Source: Tethya wilhelma (lineage: Eukaryota; Porifera; Demospongiae; Tethyida; Tethyidae). From it: 64,000 bases of DNA. The DNA lies in contig CAXIPT010000041.1 in assembly GCA_964030475.1 (NCBI GenBank), forward strand, positions 84,855-148,854. The letters run 5' to 3'. Below are positions 46,039 to 57,784 of the stretch, in pieces. Under the pieces are notes generated by a model. The model was not told where the DNA came from, made no database searches, and worked only from the letters and a program-made list of their open reading frames with translations. Position numbers and translations under genes: made by a program. Each line of letters opens with the position of its first letter. Positions within the stretch are counted from its first letter, which is position 1.

Positions 46039-49000
46039 ATGAAGTCTATTGTTGGTGATTGTCATATCCATTATATTATACTACTAACATTGTTACTGTT
46101 AATCATCTTCAGTCACTGTGCAATGGGACAATGTAAGTAAGCTGCATGAGAAAAGTAGCATCTATACATAAGCTAAAGCATGCATGACTGGTCAGTATCA
46201 TGTATACGCTAGAGCTTGAACCCAAAATTTGCACGTACATTGTTTTACTTTGAAGTGACTATGATTTAATAATATCTTCTTCGTATACAGCTCCCACTCT
46301 TAGACTTGGAAACACAATGTCCCTGTGCAACAATAGTAAAGTTATGATCACTGATATCACAACTGTTGATGATGGTAGTGCACTAATCTGTACCACTCCC
46401 TTTAGACCATGTTGTTCAACCCTCCCTAATCGCCTTGGAGAGTGGTACTATCCTAATGGAACAATGGTACCTAATAATGCAACTGGTTATGGATTTTGGC
46501 GTGGACGAAGTGATTATGGTGAAGTTCGTTTGAGTCGTAGGAACAACGTCTTGTCTCCCCTAGGAACTTTTATCTGTAAGATACCACTGAGGAATCGTAC
46601 TGATCTAGTGAGACTGATGGTTACAGGTAATTTTTTGATAATAATGATAAATAAGTAACGTTAAAATTATTTTTTACTCTCTCTGCTAATTGCAGTTTTT
46701 AAGGATTTAGATGAGAAACCAACAGTTATGGCTTCAACAACTGCTCTTCCTACTAGTCAAACTTCAATGACCGATGTAACTGCTACAAGCCAAATTTTGA
46801 AGACTGAAGCTCCTACTAATCAAACTTCAATGACTAATAAAACTGCTACAAACCAAAGTTTGAAGACTGAGGCTCCTACTAATCAAACTTCAATGACCAA
46901 TGAAACTGCTACAAGCCAAATTTTGACGACTGAAGCTCCTACTAATCAAACTTTAATAACCAAAGTTTTTGCTAATCAAACTGGTTTGACGACCGAAGAT
47001 AAAACTTCAATGACTGAAGGTGAACCTGTATTTCCAAATACAGCAAAAATAGGTGTTGCTATTGTAGTTGTCATCATAATACTAAGTCTTCCCACTGGAG
47101 TGTGCTTATTAATAGCAATGAAATACAGAGCAAAATTACGATTGAATTTTGATGATAGGTATGTAAACAACCATTAATTTTAACAGCATGATGACTCTTA
47201 ATTACTTTCACATCATCATTTCCTTGATTGATTTACTCTAATGATAACAGTACGCAATGGCTCAGTCACAAAAGTGAGCAAACATGCAAGATATACGTAT
47301 ATTGCTATAGAATAACTGTAATGTGGCCATGTGCATGAGTATGTGTTAATTATTTGCGTGTTACGTATTCACATCAAAAAATTGTCATATTGCAGAAATG
47401 GTATCTTAATGTCTGAGCGTGATACCCTGATCTATCATACTTCATCATCACAAATTGTCATAAAAGGAAGAAAAAATGGTCACAAATCAAAGATCTTTGA
47501 AGGTATCACTTTAACCCATAAGTAAATAATTGGTATTCGCACAACTCTAACAGTGGTGTATATGAGAGTGAGTGCAAGTATATTTTCATTGCATGCACAT
47601 AACTATTAGCATATTGTGTATTATATAACTTTTATTCTTTTTGTCAGTGTACCTCAGTGCCTATCGCAAACAGAGAACAGTTGTCTCTCACTACTACCAA
47701 TGTGCTGAAGACTCCGCCCACATCCCCTTTATTGATCCGATCACAGTCCTAGAGTGTGATCACAGAGGCATCAAACACACCCTAGAAGATCACAACATTA
47801 CCTTGACGATCCCTGAGGGTGCTATTCCTAAAGGGAAAATGATAGACTTTGAACTGGGTGTGGCATTGTATGGTCCCTTCAGTTTCCCTGACAACACACG
47901 TCCCATCTCACCCATCCTGTGGCTGTGTCCTCAGGAGGAGATTAAATTCAATAAACCCATCATGGTGACTCTTCCTCACTTCCTGACAGACCTGAGCGTG
48001 AAAGAGCTAGCACAGTTGAGAGTTTCATTTGTCAAGGCCGACCACAATGAATATTCTGGATCAAAGGAGAAGCAGAATTTGATGTTCAACTTTAAAAGAT
48101 GTGAGAATAAAATTACTATGCCTGTGTTCAGCTACAAAGAGAAGCAAGGATTTGCAACCTTGAAGACCAAACATTGCTGCTTTATTTGTCTGACAGCTAA
48201 ACAATGCCCTGTCCTAGCTAGAAACATGGGTTTCTGTCTTTCTCGTATCGACTATGTTTCTGAGTCATCACTTCATGTGGTCAACTTTTATGTCACTTTT
48301 TTTCTTGAAACCTGTATAAAGGTACAATCATAATATTATAAAATGCATAGTCTACTTGATTATCTTCTAAAATCAATGCAGGTACTCAAGTCTCAGTTTG
48401 CCACTTATAGATTGGTTAACATTAAACAGCACCGTTTCAATTTTAAGGATGGTGTTGATGATTCGGAAACAAGCATAAAACTAACAGTTCAAAATCTCCC
48501 TGATAAGTACCATTGTACAGTTGAACCACTGGACGGAATGGTAAAGTATAATAAACTAAAATAAAACAAAACAAAGCTAAAAGCAACAACAACAGCAAGT
48601 AATTTAAAATTTGAAGAAACATAATATCAATTTCTTTGTACATTATGCCTGTATCCACATGCACACATTGCATGTTCAAAACCAGATTGAAAAATCTGCT
48701 GTTGACTTCTGGCAGCGAAAGTGCAGCCAAGATGAACTGAGGCTTGAACACAAAAGTGGTATATACCCTCCAAAGGTTCAAGTGAGCTTCAGACCGCTTG
48801 GAAACGCTCAAGAGTTTTGTACTGTGTTAGTAGCAGTTATTGGGGGTGATCGCAATTTGAACTCAGAAATCGTTCTCCCTCTTGGTTAGTGGATCATATT
48901 CATGTATCACAATAAAATTATTGATGAAGCAATAATTGTGTTTTATATAGTTTCATGCTTCCCTCTATCACTGAATGATGCCAGTGCCAGTGCAAGAAGA

Positions 49001-49042
49001 ATTATGCCACCAAATGGTATACCAATATTGACTACCAATTAT

Positions 49043-49085
<43 letters not shown>

Positions 49086-49415
49086 ACTGGTTATTATTAT
49101 TAAAGTAAAATCAAAGTATTAATACTTTTATTTGTAGTTCTAACAGAGCGAGAACACCTCAAAATTTGTGGCTACATAAGGGTTATGAATAATGAAGACA
49201 TCATCCTTCTTGGCCAGGCTCTTGGCCTGCTACGATCAAATCTCAAACGAATGGCGACCCTTCCTAATGACATGATAGATAAGTGGCTCCTTGAAGCAGA
49301 TGATGTCAGGGAGACAAGTGGACCTCCAACATGGAACAGTCTGTGCAAGGCTTTGAGGGAGATAGACCAGCCTGGGATTGCAGTTAACATTGAATCAAAA
49401 GTCAAACTCAATTAA
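46039..49415 (+). CDS. class B receptor: leader, Ig-like domain, Thr/Asn-rich stalk, TM, ZU5, UPA-position region, death-like domain
   Basis: Nine exons join to exactly 791 codons plus stop: 46039-46132, 46291-46626, 46696-47158, 47396-47502, 47648-48321, 48382-48540, 48686-48884, 48951-49016 and 49138-49415. Residues 1-31 are the leader. The Ig-like domain (32-143) has FRPCC, EWYYPNG, FWRGRSD and LSRRNN. A stalk with about four copies of a TEAPTNQTSMTN-type repeat follows, rich in N-glycosylation sites, then a TM helix near 262-286. ZU5 (about 350-450) shows LTIPEGAIPKGK and LYGPFSFPDNTRPISP. A beta-rich region occupies the UPA position. The death-like domain (about 715-785) has LLGQALGLL and GPPTWNSLCKAL. 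The order TM-ZU5-UPA-death equals UNC5 netrin receptors, but there are no thrombospondin repeats and the ectodomain differs. Ligand and pathway are unknown; the death fold suggests apoptotic or inflammatory-type signalling. Confidence 0.88.
49046..49081. repeat. (GA)n microsatellite in the penultimate intron
   Basis: A GA run lies between the 66-bp exon and the death-like-domain exon. Confidence 0.8.
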
Positions 49416-49837
49416 TATACAAAAATTGATTATGAAAAATTATTATAGTTAAGTAACTGCAGTAGTTTGCTTCCATAATAATAAATTTTCTAAAGAATCT
49501 TCATGAAGCAATTCCAAGCTTTACTTGCTATGATGAGATCCTAGCTGTAACAGTGTAAACAGACCATTCAAGTTAATTTTGTGAACATAAGGTTTGACCA
49601 CAGGGGAATCCCCCATATACACACCCACACACAAATAATACACTTTACATGGCTGAAAAATTGTAATTTTTATGGCTATTGTAATATCCGTTCCATTAGA
49701 GTTAACATTTGTCTTTTCATTATGCGGTTGTAATGTGTGGAAATTTTTGTGTCATAAATTTTAAATCAGTCTTAAAGTTTTTATTATTCATTGAATACAT
49801 GTCCTTGTCATTGAATAAGATTAGTGAAGACATACCT

Positions 49838-49969
49838 GCACCAGTGGCGGCCATTACTGGTGAAGTAGCAGGAGGTGTGGTGTTGACAGTGCTGTTGGTT
49901 GTTGCTGTTGTTATACTGGCCTGTTTGAGAAGAAAACGAGCAATAATAATTATACCAGTTGGCTTTTAA
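49838..49969 (+). pseudogene. relic of a class A transmembrane exon
   Basis: APVAAITGEVAGGVVLTVLL and LACLRRKRA match the TM segment of receptor 1 (VPLAAIAGGVAGGVVV, LVCLRRRRA), then a stop. Just upstream (49785-49835) lies a fragment of the block normally found before leader exons, directly fused to it. This shows a deletion that removed the ectodomain exons. Confidence 0.65.
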
Positions 49970-50029
49970 TTCAACATGGGTGAGTCTAGAGAGAAAATTT
50001 ATGCTATCATAACATCATTTTCTGTGTGT

Positions 50030-50060
<31 letters not shown>

Positions 50061-50224
50061 GATGTGTGGGTGTGGGTATGGGTGTGTGTGATGCTTATAC
50101 TTATAACATTCAAACATTTACTTATAACATTTAAACATGTACTTAATTATAACATTAAATTTTTAATAAATTAATCATGTACTTGTAACATTCAAACATG
50201 TATTATATTTTGGTTCTCTGGAAA

Positions 50225-50420
50225 TGCTTTTCAAGTAAGTCAGTTATTTTAGGAAGTACGTACGTAAGTTATAGATGAACAAAAATGGCACTATTGTGGT
50301 TTCCTACTAGCTCTTTCTACGAGTGCTGAGGAAAGTTTCTGTGAGTTTTAGACCGTGCATGCAATTGGTAATCTGTGAGTGAGAGCCTCTGAGCAAGTTT
50401 GAAAACTTAATTTTGTTTTG
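50225..50420. mobile_element. MITE family C (GTACGTACGGTAG / GGGCCG), reverse-oriented diverged copy
   Basis: GAACAAAAATGGCACTATTGTGG and the following CTCTGAGCAAGTTT region match, in reverse, the elements at 60836-61080 and 63757-64000. The copy lies just before the fold-back element. Confidence 0.5.
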
Positions 50421-50425
50421 CTATA

Positions 50426-51986
50426 GGGTCATTCCATGTGGAATCAACACAAAAAAATGATGCATGTCCTCAGATTTTATCCAAAGTTGGTGTGCACATA
50501 GTATATCATGAGATGTAAAACCACAACAAATTTTAGGTTCCAATGTTGTATGGCTTCTTAGTTATAACAGGTTAAATTTTTGATATTTTTGCAATTTTTC
50601 AATGACTCTGTGGTACAAAATATACTTTATCTTCGACTAGGAGCAAGATATGAGGAAACCAACTAGATTTCCTAATAGCACTTGAAATAAGCTTTAAAAT
50701 GATATGCTACGCGTATGTATTTGATCCACTAAAGTCAAAGGTTATGTTAACGTTTTGATTAAGTTTGTTTTTCTTCCTCTCGGGATGCTTCAATTTTCTT
50801 AATTTTTTGTCAAAGTGTTCTTTAGTCATTCGTTAATATGTAGACAAAATTTTATCTTGGGCCGATAATGGGCTCCGGTAAAAAATGGTAATTTACTGGT
50901 TCAGGTCCTGAAAATTGGCTAAATAAGCACATACTTGGTAACATGAGCTAGTAAATCAGTGACCTAAGCAAGTAAATTGCTACTTTAAACTGGAACCCAT
51001 TATAGTCCCAAGATAAAATTTTATCTACGCATTAAGGAATGACTAAACAGCATTTTGACAAAAAATTAAGAAAATTGACGGATCCTGACAGGAAGTAAAA
51101 CAAACTCAATCAAAATGTTGCCATAACCTTTGACCTTACTTGATCGTTGTAGTGTATGTGCTTTGGTTAATGTCTTACGTAATGGTTATGTTTACTTCCG
51201 TTTTGTGATCATGTCGGATGTTGCGTGTGTTCTAAGTTGTGCAGTTGTGTGTGTAAGATATCTTTCGTGTGTTTGAGCTCAATAAAGAGATTTGATATTA
51301 AACCTGTTGAACTGATAGCTAGAAGTTGAACAAACACAACAATCGTCAAATCTTAATTTTTTGTCAAAGTGTTGTTTAGTCATTCCTTAATACGTAGATA
51401 AAATTTTATCTTGGGTCGATAATGGGTTCCAGTATAAAGTGGCAATTTACTTGCCTAGGTCTTGTTCATGTTACCAAGTATGTGTAATTTAGCCAATTTT
51501 CAGGACCTGTTCCAGTAAACTGCAACATTTTACTGGAGCCCATTATCGGCCCAAGATAAAATTTTGTCTACACATTAACGAATGACTAAACAACACTTTG
51601 ACAAAAAATTAAGAAAATTGAAACATCCCGAGAGGAAGAAAAACAAACTTAATCAAAACGTTAACATAACCTTTGACCTTAGTGGATCAAATACATACTC
51701 ATAACATATCATTTTGAAGCTTATTTCAAGTGCTATTAGGAAATCTAGTTGGTTTTTTCATATCTTGCTCCTAGTCGAAGATAAAGTATATTTTGTACCG
51801 CAGAGTCAGTGAAAAATTGCAAAAATATCAAAAATTTTAACCTGTTATAACTAAGAAGCCATACAACATTGGAGCCTAAAATTTGTTGTGGTTTTACATC
51901 TCATGATATACTATGTGCACACCAACTTTGGATAAAATCTGAGGACATGCGTCATTTTTTTGTGTTGATTCCACATGGAATGACCC
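50426..51986. mobile_element. 1.56-kb fold-back element with very long inverted repeats
   Basis: The ends GGGTCATTCCATGTGGAATC and its complement are flanked by TA (50424-50425, 51987-51988). Each outer arm is about 450 bp and highly similar. Inside, the CCAAGATAAAATTTTATCT module is repeated in further direct and inverted copies near 50850, 51010, 51390 and 51550. There is no open frame for a transposase. TA flanks and palindromic ends fit a Tc1/mariner-type mobilised or fold-back element. Confidence 0.75.
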
Positions 51987-51997
51987 TATTCCCAGTA

Positions 51998-53084
51998 CGG
52001 TAGGCTAATTTTTATCTGACGCACCCTTTTGGGACTTAAAAATTTTTTTTGGGTAGAATTCTTAGGAAAAGATCGTCACAATAAAATAGTGTTTGCAGTG
52101 AGTGTACTGTCCATCTGCTGATATAAAAATAAAGAGAGATACCGGCGGCTATAGAATCTGATCCTGCTCCATGCACTCATGCATGCAGTGCATCCTAGCT
52201 AGACTAGCTAGCTAGCTATATAGTCTCAGCCTGTGACTTTGAGCGGTTTCAATTTGCCCATTAGCATTGCTTTACTGTGTCAGTTTTGTGTGTGCCTGCT
52301 TTAATTTTCTACATAATGACTATAATAGCTGAATTGTATAATATCTATGAATACAGTGATCCAATGCTTGCAATTGAATGCGGCATACTTGCTATATAGT
52401 GACTCAGCACGACAAAGTTGTGAAGTTTAAGTCATAGCCGGCTCGCTTGAGTGACATAAAGAGTCAGATGACTCTGATGAGCCTGAAATAACTTTTCTGA
52501 TGTAACAAGTTTTACTGAGCTGCATGCCTTATTCAGCCCACTAGGATACTGATCAATGTAAACTTTTGAACTAAAATCACATCTGATTCAAGATAGTGGC
52601 TCAAAAGAGATCAACAGTGTCTGTGGAGATCGAACTTCTGCACTGAGAGGCCCATGATCGATCAAGTTCTGACTGTTGCAATACTTTATGAGTTTATTGC
52701 ATTTGCTTTCAAAGGCAGTCTTTGGCAGACTGTGTTAGCTATAGCTAATATAATTTATAGCAGTGATAGTCAAGCTTGCATGCAAGCTACTACTACCTCT
52801 GTGTGTCAAACTGTACTAGGCCTACACTTGCTACTACAGCTAGCTAGTCTAGCTATATAAGATGCTGCTCAACTCATGCATGAGTTGAGCAGTCTGGATC
52901 TGTAGCTGTCTATCTCTTTATGATTTATATCTGCAGATGGACAGTACACTGCAAACACTGGAATAGTCAAAATTAAATTTCAAGCTCTAAAACCTATTTT
53001 ATTGTGACGACCTTTTCCCAGGAATTACCGTGAAAAAAATTTCTAAGTCCCAAAAGGGTGCGTCAGATAAAAATTAGCCTACCG
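51998..53084. mobile_element. 1.09-kb inverted-repeat element with TA flanks
   Basis: The ends CGGTAGGCTAATTTTTATCT and complement are flanked by TA at 51996-51997 and 53085-53086. The terminal arms are about 150-170 bp and include TGACGCACCCTTTTGGGACT and GATGGACAGTACACTGC(A). It lies only 10 bp after the fold-back element. Coding potential is not convincing. Confidence 0.7.
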
Positions 53085-53134
53085 TACGTATGATACACTA
53101 ATCATGCATATATACATACATGCAGTGAATTTTG

Positions 53135-53396
53135 TTTAATATTCATCAGTGAATATGCTTGTCTGTGAATAAGATTATTAAAGACACACCTACACATCAA
53201 CATAAAATAATCAGCTTTGAACAATTGCAGTCATGCAATGAATCTCACTTTAATGGCTCTTAACTTAATTAACACAAGTGGGAGGATCACATGATTTCCA
53301 ATACTTAAGCTTGTATTAGGTGCTTTGAGCTTCCTCTATAAGCTATTATAGATTTATATTATATATGTTCTAAGAGTCCTCGGACAAGATTAAAAG
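53135..53396 (+). promoter_or_regulatory. conserved block upstream of a receptor leader exon
   Basis: Blocks sharing GTGAATAAGATTATTAAA and GTCATGCAATGAATCTCAC precede leader exons at 39403, 46039, 53397 and 57785, and the broken copy at 62904. Conservation of about 200-260 bp next to the start codon suggests a shared promoter or 5' UTR, though recent duplication alone could explain it. Confidence 0.45.
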
Positions 53397-56300
53397 ATGA
53401 AGTCTATTCTTGGTGCCTGTCACATCAATGTGCTACTAGCATTGTCACTGATGTGTGCAATCTTCAGTCACAGTACAATGGGACAAAATTGTAAGCTAAG
53501 AGAATCAATAGTAGCTATACATACCTGAGCAGCATGCTGAGGAATATTGCATTACATGCATGCATGGTTATGGATAGTATACTATGAAATGTTTAAGCTA
53601 AGATTTGCTTTGGATACCAAGTGACTACAATTTTGCATGCATCTTTCCTCTACACTACAGTAACAGCTGTCACTCTTAGTCTTGGAAGCACACTTTTGGC
53701 CAACAATAGTGAAGTTGTGATCACAAATATCACAACCTATGATAATGGTAGTGCTCTGATCTGTAATACTACCTTCAGTCCATGCTGTTCAACCGTTCCT
53801 AATCGCCATGGAGAGTGGTACTATCCTAATGGAACAGTAGTACCTAATATGGCAAGGGGGGAAGACTTTTGGCGTGGACGAAGTGATGATGGTGAAGTTC
53901 TTTTAAGTCGTAGGAACAATGCCATGTCTCCGCTGGGAACCTTCTATTGTGAATTACCTCGCAACAGTTCCAGTGACCTAGTGAGATTGACAGTTCAAGG
54001 TAAATATTTTATTACAACCTTTTAACTTGACATTTATTCTATTGCTTTGTCATTATATATATATTGCAGTTATTGAAGCAATCTCCACAACTGATAATAT
54101 GCCAGTCACAACTGAAAATCCAACAATGACCACTACCATCGAAACTGACATCACAGTCCCAAATGATACCACTACTATCCAGACTACCGCCCAAACTGAT
54201 CCTACTATTAGCATCCAAACTGATACTACTGTTCAAACTGATGTCACTACTGTCCAAATTGATGCTACTACCATCCAAACTGATACCACTGCTGTCCAAA
54301 CTGATGCTACTACCATCCAAACTGATACCACTGCTGTCCAAACTGATCCTACTACCATCCAAACTGATGCTACTACGATCCAAACTGAGGCCAATACTAT
54401 CCAAACTGATACAACTGTCATAGTCGAAACACAGAAGACTTCAACCATCAAAGCCATGACTACACAACCTCCCAAAATAATGCCAAGTGGTACAAAACAT
54501 TTCAGCCTTTCTTAGCTACTATTATTTCCAATAGAAATTTTTGCATTTGTTGATGACACTAATATTTCCCACCACTTGTTTTTCTATTACTGTAGTTTCT
54601 CTCAGTCTTGGAAACACATCTCTAGCCAACAATAGTGAAGTTGTGATCACTGATATAACAAGTCGCACTGATGGTGATACCCTAATATGTACTACTACTT
54701 TCAGACCATGTTGTGCTAGCATGGAAAACCGTTATGGGAACTGGTACTATCCTAATGGAACAGTGGTACCTAATAATGCAACTGGTTATGGTTTTTGGCG
54801 TGGACGAAGTGATGATGGTGAAGTTCGTTTGAGTCGTAGGAACAACGTCTTGTTTCCACTGGGAGCTTTCACCTGTGAAGTGCCACTCAACAGTTCTGTA
54901 AATGAGACACTGACTGCTAGAGGTACTGCTATACTATAACAATTTTTGGTATGCATGCATGCAGGTATACATTAACTATTGCTTGTTATGCAGTTGTTGA
55001 GGAGCTAATCACCACCATTGAGCCAAGATTAGCTCTGTTTCAATTGCATCTGCTTCAAATCCAAGAGTGCTGTGCCGCATGGATAGTAAGTATTGAGACA
55101 ATTATTATTTAATATAAACAAACAAGTAATAAAAATTTCATAAAAAATACTAGCAGTGTAGGAATATGGGCAGTGCTGTAAAAAGGAAGGAAACAAGGCT
55201 ATAGAACTTTAAATTTAGGCACATGATTACTTTATTTTTGCGGTCTCTATCTCATATAACCATGATCATGAATTAAAATTCTGATTCAGGGGCCAATTAA
55301 GTTATGAATTATTCAAGTATATAAATTAAAAAGCATACAATACAGACAACCTACGTGAACTTGGAACACTTTGGAATAGTTAAAATGAAGTAGTCATGTG
55401 CCTAAATTTAAAGTCCTAGCCTTGTTTCCTTCCTTTTTACAGCACACTATTAAAAATGATGTGTCCCCAACACGTTAGGTGTGTTCAGACAAGTGCACTG
55501 CCCATTCCTACACTGCTAATTTTTATGAAGCTCATTCCTTCTATATGTACTACCATAAGTATGATTATTACTATTATGTACTTTTGACTTCTTCTGCACA
55601 CATGATTATTGTTTATTACTATTTAGGACAAAAATAGTCCAAAAGAAACAATCACTGAAGATCTTGTACAAAGTGTCAGTGGATTGGACAGTAGCAGCCA
55701 AATAAGAAATGAAACATTTGTGTGTTCTGATAATTCAGCCAATTCTGTCACATATCGGGCTCAAATTGAAAGCAAATCTTCAAATATTAGTACCAAACAG
55801 TTGTTAGCATACATCGAACGATGGCTAGAAAATGGCAGCAATGGGGAGCAATTCGTCTTTACAAGTTTGGGAATCAACAGTTCATGTGTGCTAAGTATTC
55901 CGAGTTTTGAAACAGAATTATGTGACCAGCACAATCGAACGTCAACAACTTGTATTGGGTCCACCTATTCAGATTCAATGAAGGAAAAGATTATAATAAT
56001 TATAGTTAGTATAGTTTGTGTTATAATAATTATTGTGGCGCTGATTGGCTTGATAGCACTAACTGTTGTAGCTGTAAAGAAAAAGAGGCACTTCAAAGGA
56101 AAATTGTCATTAAAATTTAGCATAAGGTATGTCGTATATTCATAAGTAATAAATGTATGCATGCATCATAAACTGGTAATGTCATACAATGTAATACATT
56201 GACCTCTTTGTTTTCCTTTTTGTTTGGTATATAGCTATAAGAGGTTCAATAGCCATAGAACAGACTAATGTGTATACTAACATGAAGCAAAATGCATATA

Positions 56301-57026
56301 TAGATGATATTGATGATTTTCCTCCCTCTATACAGTGGTATGTATGGGATTCACGACTCACAAGCTGTACGACTGCATCATATAGGAACGTACAATGAAT
56401 CATTTGATTTGACAACTGGCAATGAACCTATTGATAGGAGATACTTTGAAGTGACGATACCAGCTTCAACTGACAATGCTCAGCCACAGCAAGAAGATAG
56501 GAGATACTTTGAAATGACACTACCTAGGACTAACACTCAACCACGACAGCGAAAAGAAGATGAAGAAAATCAAAGAGACCTTATATTTGCAAACCAGTCA
56601 ACAGTTAGTACAGACACCGAAGGCTATGTACGAGTTGACATTATAAAGAAAGATGTGAATGAGGCTGTGCAAAGCTTGGAGCAAGTGGATTCACCCCTTG
56701 GTACTAGTGGACAATATGGTACTAAAATGACAGGACAAATGCTGAGTAATGAGAATAGTAAAACTTCTAGCAAAGATCCACATCCGCAGCAAACTGGGCT
56801 TGATCGGCAAAAGTTGTCAATACCAACAGTAAACTTTTTGATAACTGAGAACCCTGCTTATGTACCAAGCGAACAATTATTGTTATCTAGTAGTGGAAGG
56901 AACGACCAGTCCACAGCTGAAATATGTACAAGAGGAGGATTTGCTACTAAAAGTGGACAATATGGGAGTGGTCTACCATCCATTAGTGAAGAAACTGAAC
57001 TGAAAAGAGATTCAGACTATACATAA
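53397..57026 (+). CDS. class A receptor: two Ig-like domains, Thr-rich stalk, SEA-like module, TM, tyrosine-motif tail
   Basis: Seven exons join to exactly 818 codons plus stop: 53397-53490, 53667-53999, 54070-54489, 54596-54922, 54994-55085, 55627-56126 and 56336-57026. The leader (1-31) is followed by Ig-like domain 1 (32-142), a Thr-rich stalk of IQTDATT-type heptad repeats (143-282), Ig-like domain 2 (283-391) and a Cys-containing SEA-like module (about 395-530, with NSVTYRAQI, IERWLENG and NSSCVLSI). The TM helix (about 544-572) is followed by KKKR. The tail has RRYFEV and RRYFEM (YxxM, PI3K-SH2 type), GYVRV and an NPAY motif. NPxY is shared with receptor 1, although the tails are otherwise unlike. 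Phases match receptor 1. A family B MITE sits in the intron before the SEA/TM exon. Role unknown. Confidence 0.85.
54160..54415 (+). repeat. coding minisatellite (21-bp unit) in the Thr-rich stalk
   Basis: Units of the form ACTACCATCCAAACTGATGC repeat about nine times, encoding T-I-Q-T-D-A/T-T heptads. A shorter array of the same unit lies in receptor 1 at about 16990-17100. Confidence 0.8.
55115..55545. mobile_element. long-TIR MITE family B in a receptor intron
   Basis: Left arm ACAAGTAATAAAAATTTCAT, GTGTAGGAATATGGGCAGTG; right arm in reverse near 55400-55540, interrupted by a short insertion (CACTATTAAAAATGATGTGT). Confidence 0.65.
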
Positions 57027-57784
57027 TAATTATTATGTTGAAATAAAAAATATAACTTATTAGGATAGACTCTGGAAATAATAATATAGATTTGATTTAT
57101 CCATTTTGACTTATATAGTTTCGTTGTTTTGTTGCAATCCTTTGTTTTGGATAGTCATGCATAGTTGGATAGTGTTAATCTCATAACAAAAGCTATGGGA
57201 CCAAGGATATCATCAAGTTTTCAACCTTTAATAAGGTTTAATTTAATTCCTGCATATGCAAAAGAGAAGCAGGCTACATAAAGGTTATGAATAATAAAGA
57301 CCTTGAATAATAATTATTACAAGTAGTAAACATATTTCAAAAAAATAATAATGTAGGAATGGGCAGTGTGGTAAAAAGTATTGAAACAAGTCATGGTCTC
57401 AATTTCGGCACATGACTACTTCATTTTTATTCTCGATCCTTCATATGGATTTTCAGTGTTGTGTTGCAATGATCTGTACAGTAGTACTGTAGCTTATCAT
57501 AACAAAACACCGCTTATATAGTGACAGTTCCTTTAAATCTTGCCAATTGATTATATTCATTGATTGTATGTCCTTATCTGTGAATAAAGACGCATCCTAC
57601 ATAGCTATCAACTTAAATATTCAGCTTTGAACAACTGCAGAGTCATGCAATGAATCTCACTTTTAGCTCTTAACTTAATTTACACAGGTGGGAGGATCAC
57701 ATGCCAATACTTGTTGGTAATTTGAGCTACATCAATAAGCTATAGCTAGCCGGATTATGTTCTCTCCTTGGACAAGGTTAAAAG
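57027..57784. other. 3' flank, MITE fragment and conserved leader-upstream block
   Basis: A polyadenylation signal AATAAA at 57042-57047 follows the class A stop codon by 15 nt. A half copy of MITE family B lies at about 57315-57430. 57545-57784 is the conserved block upstream of the next leader exon. Confidence 0.5.

Noticed and set aside
51998..53084. Transposase gene inside the inverted-repeat element
   Set aside because: The only sizeable frame (about 52654-52860) is short, has no catalytic DDE/D context and is better explained as chance.
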